Assembly: GCA_963779685.1 (NCBI GenBank)
Contig: CAVZZG010000003.1
Span: forward strand, 806,001 to 870,000
Source of the DNA: CAVZZG01 sp963779685
GTDB lineage: Bacteria > Actinomycetota > Thermoleophilia > Gaiellales > F1-60-MAGs149
Direction: 5' to 3'
Length of the DNA: 64,000 bases
How positions within the stretch are numbered: the stretch's first letter is position 1; every line of letters starts with the position of its first letter. The notes under the pieces are model-generated. The model was not told the origin of the DNA. It was given only the letters and a program-made list of their open reading frames with translations, and did not search any database. Below, piece after piece: positions 42,572 to 49,628 of this stretch. A program made the position numbers and the translations under genes.

Positions 42572-44581
42572 CTAGCGCAGGCCGGCTGCGTTCATGGCCG
42601 CGAGCTCGCGCCGCAGGTCGCGGGCCTCGTCCCGGAGGCGCGCGGCGTACTCGAAGCGCAGCTCCTCGGCGGCTGCGTGCATCTCCTCCTCGATCTCGAC
42701 CGCCAGCCGCTCGAGCTCGGTGGCGTCCATGCCCTCGGCCTTCGAGGCGCCACGCCGGCGCGAGCTGGGAACCGTCGGAGTCTCGAGTGACAGCAGCTCG
42801 GCGATGTCGCTGACGCCCTTGACGATCGACTGCGGCGTGATGCCGTGCTCCTCGTTGTACGCGACCTGGATGGCGCGGCGCCGGTTGGTCTCCGCGAGCG
42901 CCGCCCGGATCGCCTCGGTCTCCTTGTCGGCGTACATCAGCACCCGGCCGCGCACGTTGCGCGCGGCCCGGCCGATGGTCTGGATGAGGGCCGTCTGGCC
43001 GCGCAGGAAGCCCTCCTTGTCGGCATCCAGGATGGCGACCAGCGACACCTCGGGCAGGTCGAGGCCCTCGCGGAGGAGGTTCACCCCCACCAGCACGTCG
43101 TACTCGCCCAGCCGCAGCTGACGGACGATGGCGATCCGCTCCAGCGTGTCGATCTCGGAGTGCAGGTAGCGCGCGCGGATGCCCGACTCCAGCAGGTAGT
43201 CGGTCAGGTCCTCGGCCATCTTCTTGGTCAGCGTCGTCACCAGCACCCGCTCGCCGGCGCGCTCGCGCTCGCGGATCTCGCCCAGCAGGTCGTCGATCTG
43301 CCCACGCGTGCGCCGGACCTCGACCTCCGGGTCGATCAGGCCCGTCGGGCGGATGATCTGCTCGACCACGCTGGCGGAGTTGCGCAGCTCGAACGGGCCG
43401 GGGGTGGCCGAGACGAAGACGGCCTGGTCCACCCGCTCCAGGAACTCGTCGAACCGCAGCGGGCGGTTGTCGATCGCCGACGGCAGCCGGAACCCGTGCT
43501 CGATCAGCGACGCCTTCCGCGACCGATCGCCCTCGTACATTCCCCCGATCTGGGGGACGGTGTTGTGCGACTCGTCGATGAAGACGATGAAGTCGGACGG
43601 GAAGTAGTTCAGGAGGGTGAACGGCGGCTGGCCCTCGGTTCGCCCGTCGAGGATCCGCGAGTAGTTCTCGATCCCCGAGCAGTAGCCCATCTCGCGCATC
43701 ATCTCGAGGTCGTACTCGGTGCGCTGGCGCAGGCGGTGGGCCTCGAGCAGCTTGCCGTTGGCCTCGAACCAGGCGACGCGCTCCTCCATCTCGGCGCCGA
43801 TCTCCTCGGCCGCGCGCTCGAGGGTGGGCGGCGTGGTGACGTAGTGGGTCGCCGGGTAGAGCATGAGGTCGTCGAGCCGGCCGTACACCTCGCCCGTGAT
43901 CGGGTCGAAGTGCGTGATCTGCTCGATCTCGTCGCCGAACAGCGAGATCCGGTACGCGGTCTCCGTGTAGGCCGGCTGCACCTCGATCACGTCGCCGCGG
44001 GCCCGGAACCGGCCACGGCCGAGCACCACGTCGTTGCGGCTGTACTGGATCCCCACCAGGTCGTGCAGCAGGCGCTCGCGGGCGAACTCGGCACCGACCT
44101 CGAGCCGGACGAGCTGCTGCTCGTACTCCTCGGGCGAGCCGAGGCCGTAGATGCACGACACCGAGGCGACGATGATCACGTCGCGGCGCGTGAGCAGGGA
44201 CGAGGTCGCCGCGTGGCGCAGGCGGTCGATGTCGTCGTTGATCGCCGAGTCCTTCTCGATGTACGTGTCGGACGCCGCGAGGTACGCCTCCGGCTGGTAG
44301 TAGTCGTAGTAGGAGACGAAGTACTCGACCGAGTTGTCGGGGAAGAACGCCCGGAACTCGTTGCACAGCTGGGCCGCGAGAGTCTTGTTGTGCGCGATCA
44401 CGAGCGCCGGGCGCTGCACCTGCTCGACCACGAAGGCCATCGTGGCGGTCTTGCCCGTGCCGGTCGCGCCCAGCAGCGTCTGGAACCGGTTGCCGCCGCG
44501 CAGGCCGTCGGCGATCTGCTCGATGGCGCGGGGCTGGTCCCCGGTGGGGTGGAACGGCCCGGCAAATCGGAACGGCGGCAT
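42572..44581 (-). CDS. uvrB: Excinuclease ABC subunit B
   Basis: 669 aa, usual length. Signatures: Walker A LLGATGTGKTATMAFV, the beta-hairpin region YFVSYYDYYQPEAYLAASDTYIEKDSAINDDIDRLRHAAT, VIIVASVSCIYGLGSPEEY, FPSDFIVFIDESHNTVPQIGGMYEGDRSRK, helicase motifs LVTTLTKKMAEDLTDYL and VLVGVNLLREGLDLPEVSLVAILDADKEGFLRG, and a C-terminal UVR/coiled-coil (EEEMHAAAEELRFEYAARLRDEARDLRREL) that contacts UvrC. Unlike uvrA, no full LexA box is visible in the 103-bp divergent region (only a CGAAC half-site). The stop abuts the MITE-like element. Confidence 0.97.
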   Translation of the reverse strand: MPPFRFAGPFHPTGDQPRAIEQIADGLRGGNRFQTLLGATGTGKTATMAFVVEQVQRPALVIAHNKTLAAQLCNEFRAFFPDNSVEYFVSYYDYYQPEAYLAASDTYIEKDSAINDDIDRLRHAATSSLLTRRDVIIVASVSCIYGLGSPEEYEQQLVRLEVGAEFARERLLHDLVGIQYSRNDVVLGRGRFRARGDVIEVQPAYTETAYRISLFGDEIEQITHFDPITGEVYGRLDDLMLYPATHYVTTPPTLERAAEEIGAEMEERVAWFEANGKLLEAHRLRQRTEYDLEMMREMGYCSGIENYSRILDGRTEGQPPFTLLNYFPSDFIVFIDESHNTVPQIGGMYEGDRSRKASLIEHGFRLPSAIDNRPLRFDEFLERVDQAVFVSATPGPFELRNSASVVEQIIRPTGLIDPEVEVRRTRGQIDDLLGEIRERERAGERVLVTTLTKKMAEDLTDYLLESGIRARYLHSEIDTLERIAIVRQLRLGEYDVLVGVNLLREGLDLPEVSLVAILDADKEGFLRGQTALIQTIGRAARNVRGRVLMYADKETEAIRAALAETNRRRAIQVAYNEEHGITPQSIVKGVSDIAELLSLETPTVPSSRRRGASKAEGMDATELERLAVEIEEEMHAAAEELRFEYAARLRDEARDLRRELAAMNAAGLR

Positions 44582-44685
44582 CGCAGAAGGCTATCGCGCC
44601 CGGCGCGTCGCGCGGCGATGACGGCGGCTCGTCCATAGTTCGCTGCGCAGCCGTCCGCCTCACCATCGCGAAAGGGCGATTCCGC

Positions 44686-45771
44686 GTGACCAGCATCCAC
44701 CAGTCCGGGGCCGTCGAGGCGGCCGCCTTCACCGCTCCCGAGTTCCCCACCGTGTTCGGCCGCGGACTCGTCGCGGAGCTCCCGGCGTTCGTCCACCGGC
44801 CCTACCTGGTCGTGACCATGGCCGACCTGTGGCCGATGTTCGAGTCGTCGTTCGACGCGGGCCTCGCCGGCGTCCACCTGGTCGACTCGCTCGACCTCGA
44901 CGTTCTGGAGGCAACCGTCGCCCGGCTCCCGGAGTGCGCCGCGGTGATCGGCCTGGGCGGCGGGCAGGCGGTCGACGTCGCCAAGTTCTTCGCCTGGCGC
45001 CGACGTCTGCCCCTCTTCCAGGTGCCGACGGCGATGACCGTGAACGCACCGTTCGGCCACCGGGCGGGACTTCGTACCGGCGGCCGCGTCCGCTACATGG
45101 GCTGGGTCGTCCCGGAGGCCGTCTACGTCGACCTGGACGTGATCGGGGCCGCGCCCGCCGCGCTCAACCGCAGTGGCATCGCCGACATCCTCTGCTACCA
45201 CACCGCGCACGGCGACTGGCGCCTCGCCCGCGACCTCGGACGCTGCGAGGCGCGCTGGCCCTACGACGAGCAGCTGGTCGTCGCCGCCAGACAGCGGCTC
45301 GACAGCGTGCTCGCGCACGTCGACGACATCCGCGACGTCAACGAGGAGGGCATCCGGGCGCTGATGCTCGCGCACCGCTGGGGCGGCGCCGCCTACCACG
45401 GCGCGGGCTGGAACCCGCGCCACATCGAAGGCGTCGAGCACTTCCTGTTCTACAACCTCGAACGCCTGACGGCCCGCCACTTCATCCACGGACAGCCCGT
45501 CGGCCTCGGCATCTACATCGGCTCCGTCCTCCAGGACAACGCCCCCGAGGAGATGCTGCGCACCCTCGTCCGCGCCGGCGTCGATATCCGGCCGGCCGTG
45601 ATGGGCGTGACCTGGGACGACGTCCGGGAGGCGATGGCGACGCTCGCCGTGTTCGTGCGCGAGGCCGGGCTCTGGTTCGGTGTCGCCGACGTGGCGGCCT
45701 TCGACGAGGGCGTGTTCGAGGGCATCCGGGAGCGTGTCGAACAGGCCTACGCCGTACCGGGGCCGGCCTGA
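44686..45771 (+). CDS. Glycerol-1-phosphate dehydrogenase-like (AraM/EgsA, Fe-ADH superfamily)
   Basis: 361 aa, GTG start with AAAGGG upstream. The dinucleotide loop VIGLGGGQAVDVAKFFAWRRRLPLFQVPTAMTVNAPFGHRAGLR matches the G1PDH/AraM branch (GGGxxxDxxK followed by P-T-x-x-x-x-x-P). Metal ligands appear as AADIL-like SGIADILCYHTA and HFIHGQPVGLGIYIGS (HGxxVGxG). Family enzymes reduce DHAP to sn-glycerol-1-phosphate; in bacteria (AraM) this feeds specialised lipids. The stop overlaps the next start (TGATG), linking it to an LLM oxidoreductase. Substrate here is inferred only. Confidence 0.75.
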   Translation: MTSIHQSGAVEAAAFTAPEFPTVFGRGLVAELPAFVHRPYLVVTMADLWPMFESSFDAGLAGVHLVDSLDLDVLEATVARLPECAAVIGLGGGQAVDVAKFFAWRRRLPLFQVPTAMTVNAPFGHRAGLRTGGRVRYMGWVVPEAVYVDLDVIGAAPAALNRSGIADILCYHTAHGDWRLARDLGRCEARWPYDEQLVVAARQRLDSVLAHVDDIRDVNEEGIRALMLAHRWGGAAYHGAGWNPRHIEGVEHFLFYNLERLTARHFIHGQPVGLGIYIGSVLQDNAPEEMLRTLVRAGVDIRPAVMGVTWDDVREAMATLAVFVREAGLWFGVADVAAFDEGVFEGIRERVEQAYAVPGPA

Positions 45772-46652
45772 TGCTGGCCGGCCTGACGCTCCCGCAGGGA
45801 TGCGACCGCGAGTACCTCGGCCTGACGCCCGCGCGGGCGTGGGAGCGCACCGTCGCGGTCGCGCAGGCCGCCGAGGACGCCGGCTTCACGTCGCTCTGGG
45901 CGTACGACCACTTCCAGGTCGACCCGCCGCTGATCGATGCGCCCGTATTCGAGCCCTTCGTCGAGCTGGCCGCGCTGGCGATGGTGACGCGCCGCGCCAC
46001 GCTCGGCCACCTCGTGCTCGCGGCCGCCTACCGGAACGCGGCCCTGACCGCCAAGATGATCTCCACCCTCGACGTCGTGTCGGGCGGCCGGGCGGTCCTC
46101 GGCATCGGCGGTGGCTGGAAGGAGGACGAGTGGCTGGCCTACGGCTACGGGTTCCCGCCGGTGAAGGTGCGCCTGGCGATCCTCGCCGACCACCTCGAGA
46201 TCATCACCCGCATGCTCGGCCCCGGGCGAGCGACCTACACCGGCGAGCACGCGCACGTCGCCGACGCCATCCACGAGCCGAAGGGCCTGCAGCAGCCGCG
46301 GCTGCCCATCCTGATCGGCGGGAACGGGCCGAACGTCACCTGGCGGCTCGCCGCCCGTCACGCCGACGAGCTCAACCTCGACGCGATGGCGCCGGAGCAG
46401 GTCGCGCTGGCCCTGCCGGTGATCCGCGAACGCTGCGAGGAGGTCGGGCGTGATCCGGCGACGCTGCGGGTGTCCGTCCACATCTGGGGCGAGGCGGATG
46501 CGGCGCCGGGCACGGCGCGCCGCGAGCGGCTCCAGGCGTACGCGGAGCTCGGACTCCACCGGGTGATCGTGCAGGGCTTCGCGGCCGTCGCCGACCCCGG
46601 CTATCTCGACGCGCTGGTCGACGACTGCGCCGCCGCCGGCCTCCTGGCCTAG
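45771..46652 (+). CDS. LLM-class (F420-dependent) oxidoreductase
   Basis: 293 aa from ATG 45771 in a TGATG junction. TIM-barrel luciferase-like monooxygenase pattern: LAGLTLPQGCDREYLG, AAEDAGFTSLWAYDHFQ, LGHLVLAAAYRNAALTAKMISTLDVVSGGRAVLGIGGGWKEDEWLAYGYGFPPVKVRLAILADHLEIITRML and LPILIGGNGPNVTWRLAARHADELNL, ending GLHRVIVQGF. This is the F420-binding subset of actinobacteria. Substrate unknown; coupling to the G1PDH-like gene suggests a shared pathway. Confidence 0.85.
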   Translation: MLAGLTLPQGCDREYLGLTPARAWERTVAVAQAAEDAGFTSLWAYDHFQVDPPLIDAPVFEPFVELAALAMVTRRATLGHLVLAAAYRNAALTAKMISTLDVVSGGRAVLGIGGGWKEDEWLAYGYGFPPVKVRLAILADHLEIITRMLGPGRATYTGEHAHVADAIHEPKGLQQPRLPILIGGNGPNVTWRLAARHADELNLDAMAPEQVALALPVIRERCEEVGRDPATLRVSVHIWGEADAAPGTARRERLQAYAELGLHRVIVQGFAAVADPGYLDALVDDCAAAGLLA

Positions 46653-46675
46653 ATTCGGGGGCTCCTGTCGACGCC

Positions 46676-47446
46676 TTACCGCGCGGTCCAGCCGCCGTCG
46701 ATCAGGATCGTGTGGCCCGTGATGAGCGCAGCCGCCGGTGACGCGAGGAAGACGATCGCCCCGGTCACGTCGACCGGCGTGCCGACGCGGTGGAGGGCGG
46801 CGATGCGCTCGCGCACGTCGGCGGCGAACTCCGGGTCCTCCAGGGCGGGCGCCGTGCCGGGGGTCACGATGAAGGTCGGCGCCACGGCATTCACGGTGAT
46901 GCCGTGCATGCCCCACTCGACGGCGAGGCACTTCGTCAGGTGCGCGATGGCGGCCTTCGTCATGCAGTAGACAGACTCGCCGGGGAGTGCGACGAACCCC
47001 GCCTGCGAGCTGAGGTTGACGATACGGCCGCTGCCCTGGGCGATCATCTGCCTGCCGACGGCCTGGCTGACGAAGAACGTGCCCTTCAGGTTCACGGCGC
47101 ACGTGAGGTCGAAGTCCGCCTCGGAGACGTCCTCGGCAGGGGCCTCCGGGCCGAGCCCGGCGTTGTTGACGAGGATGTCGATGCGGCCGAAGGTCTCGAC
47201 GGCGCGCGCGACGGCCGTGTCGATCTGGCCGGCGTCGGTCACGTCCATCTGCAGCGGGAGTGCCCGCCGCCCGAGGGTCTCGATGGCAGTGACGAGCTCG
47301 CCGCCGGACTCCACCTGCCGGAGCCCGAGCGCGACGTCCGCGCCGGCGTGCGCGAGCGCCAGCGCCGTCGCGTGGCCGAGCCCGCGCGCGGCGCCGGTGA
47401 CGAGGGCGATCTGGCCGTCGAGGCGGAACTCCGGATAGGCCGGCAA
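46676..47446 (-). CDS. Short-chain dehydrogenase/reductase (classical SDR)
   Basis: 256 aa. TGAARGLGHATALALAHAGADVALG (TGxxxGxG cofactor loop), DILVNNAGLGPEAPAEDVS (NNAG), IVNLSSQAGFVALPGESVYCMTKAAIAHLTKCLAVEWGMHGITVNAVAPTFIVTPG with the Ser/Tyr/Lys triad in YCMTK, and ITGHTILIDGGWTAR. FabG/glucose-dehydrogenase-like; substrate not predictable. The ATG lies 2 bp after the mdh stop, so it is last in the coaE-transglycosylase-mdh-SDR string. Confidence 0.88.
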   Translation of the reverse strand: MPAYPEFRLDGQIALVTGAARGLGHATALALAHAGADVALGLRQVESGGELVTAIETLGRRALPLQMDVTDAGQIDTAVARAVETFGRIDILVNNAGLGPEAPAEDVSEADFDLTCAVNLKGTFFVSQAVGRQMIAQGSGRIVNLSSQAGFVALPGESVYCMTKAAIAHLTKCLAVEWGMHGITVNAVAPTFIVTPGTAPALEDPEFAADVRERIAALHRVGTPVDVTGAIVFLASPAAALITGHTILIDGGWTAR

Positions 47447-47448
47447 GG

Positions 47449-48447
47449 CTACGTTCCGATGAGGCCGAGCGCCGCGACGGCGGCGCGCTCGTCGGCCAGT
47501 TCGGCCACCGACGCGTCGATGCGCGGGCGCGAGAACCCGTCGATGTCGAGGTCGGGCACGACCGCGTAGGCGCCGCCGGACGTCGTCACCGGGAAGCTCG
47601 AGATGAGGCCCTCGGGGACGCCGTAGGAGCCGTCGGAGTAGATGCCCATGGAGACCCAGTCACCGTCGGGCGTGCCGAGCGTCCAGTCGCGCACGTGATC
47701 GATCGCGGCGTTGGCCGCGGAGGCCGCGCTGGAAGCGCCGCGCGCCTCGATCACGGCCGCGCCGCGCTTGGCGACGGTCGGGATGAAGTCGTCGGCGAGC
47801 CACGTCCGGTCGGAGACGACCTCGGCGGCCGGCCGGCCGCCGATCTCGGCGTGGAAGATGTCCGGATACTGCGTCGCGGAGTGGTTGCCCCAGATCGTCA
47901 TCCGGCGGATGGCCGAGACGGGCACGCCGGCCTTGCGGGCGAGCTGGGTCTTGGCGCGATTGTGGTCGAGCCGCGTCATGGCCGTGAACCGCGACGTCGG
48001 CACGTCGGGCGCGTTGCGCTGGGCGATCAGGCAGTTGGTGTTGGCCGGGTTGCCGACGACGAGGACGCGCACGTCCGGCGCGGCGTGGTCGTTGATCGCG
48101 CGGCCCTGCACGGTGAAGATGGCGCCGTTCGCCTCGAGCAGGTCACCACGTTCCATGCCCTTGGTGCGGGGCCTCGCCCCGACGAGCAGGCACACGTTGG
48201 CGCCGTCGAAGGCGACCGCGGGGTCGTCGGTGGCGACGATACCGGCCAGCAGCGGGAAGGCGCAATCGTCGAGTTCCATCGCGACGCCGTTGAGGGCGGC
48301 GACCGCCTGGGGTACCTCGAGCAGGCGGAGCTCGACCGGCTGGTCGGCACCGAGCATCGCACCGCTCGCGATGCGGAAGAGGAGGGCGTAACCGATCTGC
48401 CCGGCGGCGCCGGTGACGGTTACCTTGACGGGTGTGTTGGTGCTCAC
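47449..48447 (-). CDS. mdh: Malate dehydrogenase
   Basis: 332 aa from GTG 48447 (GTGA overlap with the transglycosylase stop). VTVTGAAGQIGYALLFRIASGAMLGADQPVELRLLEVPQA is the MDH type 2 Rossmann start; the VGARPRTKGMERGDLLEANGAIF loop carries substrate-binding Arg residues, LVVGNPANTNCLIAQ the NAD-contact loop, and TIWGNHSATQYPD the catalytic His. Converts malate and oxaloacetate in the TCA cycle. Type 2 (cytosolic-like) length fits. Confidence 0.95.
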   Translation of the reverse strand: MSTNTPVKVTVTGAAGQIGYALLFRIASGAMLGADQPVELRLLEVPQAVAALNGVAMELDDCAFPLLAGIVATDDPAVAFDGANVCLLVGARPRTKGMERGDLLEANGAIFTVQGRAINDHAAPDVRVLVVGNPANTNCLIAQRNAPDVPTSRFTAMTRLDHNRAKTQLARKAGVPVSAIRRMTIWGNHSATQYPDIFHAEIGGRPAAEVVSDRTWLADDFIPTVAKRGAAVIEARGASSAASAANAAIDHVRDWTLGTPDGDWVSMGIYSDGSYGVPEGLISSFPVTTSGGAYAVVPDLDIDGFSRPRIDASVAELADERAAVAALGLIGT

Positions 48448-49028
48448 GACGTGATTGTCGCCGATCGCAGCCCGTATCCCCGGCGGTAGAGGTCTCGGAC
48501 GTGGAGAATCCGGGCCACGTAGGCCCTCGTCTCCGGGAACGGGATGCGGACCGCCGCACCCGGCGGGGTGTCGGCGATCCACCGGTCGACGTTCGCCTGT
48601 CCGGCGTTGTACGCCGCCAGCGCCAGCGCCAGTGCATCGCGGTGGCCGCGGTACTTGTCGAGGAGATGCCGCAGGTACCAGCAGCCGTAGCGGACGTTGA
48701 TCTCGGGATCCACCAGGTCGGCAGTGGTGAAGCGCCCACCGCCGGTGCGATCGGCGATGCCCTGCGCCGTCGCCGGCAGCAGCTGCATGAGGCCGACGGC
48801 GCCGGCCGGGGAGACCGTGCCGGCATCGAACTTCGACTCGGCGTAGACGACCGCGGCGACGAGCGCCGGATCGAGCCGGTAGTTTCGCGCGTGGCCCCGG
48901 ATGATCGCCTCGTAGCGCAGCGGGTAGCGCAGCCGGACGTACCAGGCCGGCTCCGTCCGCAACGCGTAGCCGACCACGCCTGCGGCGACGACCGCGAGCG
49001 CGGCCGTCACGAGGACGAGACGCCTCAC
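48444..49028 (-). CDS. Lytic murein transglycosylase (SLT domain)
   Basis: 194 aa from GTG 49028, overlapping coaE stop and mdh start by four bases each. A signal-anchor (LVLVTAALAVVAAGVVGYALRT) leads into an SLT fold: ALVAAVVYAESKFDAGTVSPAGAVGLMQLLPATAQGIA, with the catalytic Glu in YAESKFD and the GLMQL motif, then YGCWYLRHLLDKY and ALAAYNAGQANVDRW. It would cleave peptidoglycan glycan strands outside the membrane. The placement between coaE and mdh looks like operon convenience, not pathway logic. Confidence 0.9.
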   Translation of the reverse strand: MRRLVLVTAALAVVAAGVVGYALRTEPAWYVRLRYPLRYEAIIRGHARNYRLDPALVAAVVYAESKFDAGTVSPAGAVGLMQLLPATAQGIADRTGGGRFTTADLVDPEINVRYGCWYLRHLLDKYRGHRDALALALAAYNAGQANVDRWIADTPPGAAVRIPFPETRAYVARILHVRDLYRRGYGLRSATITS

Positions 49029-49612
49029 GAGGCGATGCGGTCGAGGTAGGCGGCCACCGCGCGGTCGAGGTCGGCCATGTCGCCGTCGTTGACGATCACA
49101 TCGTCCGCCCGGGCCAGCTTCTCGGCTTCGGGAAGGAGCCGGCCCTCGCGCCCGGCGAGCCCCTCGAGACCGCCGCGCGCAGCGATCCGGCGGTGACGGA
49201 CCTCGGCGGCCGCGGTGATCACGAGCGTCCGGTCGTAGCGATCGTCGACCGCGGCCTCGAACAGCAGCGGCACCTCGTGCACCAGCGCACGCGCCGGCGG
49301 TTCCTCCGCGCACCGGGCGGCAACCCACTCCCCGACCGCCTCGGCAACGAGCGGGTGGATCAGCCCCTCCAGCCAGCGACGCAGGTCGTCATCCGCGAAC
49401 ACGAGCCGGGCGACGGCTGCCCGGTCGACGTCGCCTTCATCGTCGAGCACATCGAGACCCAGCCGCGCGACGACTGCCTCGCGGACGCGTTCGGTCGCAT
49501 AGAGCGCGTGGACGATCGCATCGGAGTCGAGCACGGCGGCGCCGTGACGCGCGAACGACGCGAGCGCCGCCGACTTCCCGGCACCGATCGTGCCGGTCAA
49601 CCCGATCAGCAC
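49025..49612 (-). CDS. coaE: Dephospho-CoA kinase
   Basis: 195 aa from GTG 49612, which reads directly into LIGLTGTIGAGKSAALASFARHGAAVLDSDAIVHALY (Walker A GTIGAGKS and DSD motif). LEGLIHPLVAE and VHEVPLLFEAAVDDRYDRTLVI are further CoaE signatures. It phosphorylates the ribose 3'-OH of dephospho-CoA, the last CoA step. It starts 16 bp after the rpsA stop on the same strand. With panB/panC at 23-24.7 kb two ends of the CoA pathway are in this window. Confidence 0.95.
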   Translation of the reverse strand: MLIGLTGTIGAGKSAALASFARHGAAVLDSDAIVHALYATERVREAVVARLGLDVLDDEGDVDRAAVARLVFADDDLRRWLEGLIHPLVAEAVGEWVAARCAEEPPARALVHEVPLLFEAAVDDRYDRTLVITAAAEVRHRRIAARGGLEGLAGREGRLLPEAEKLARADDVIVNDGDMADLDRAVAAYLDRIAS

Positions 49613-49628
49613 CGGCCGGATCGGGCCC

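Noticed and set aside
44582..44685. LexA box for uvrB
   Set aside because: Only a CGAAC half-site is seen upstream of uvrB; the second arm (GACGA) does not match GTTCG.
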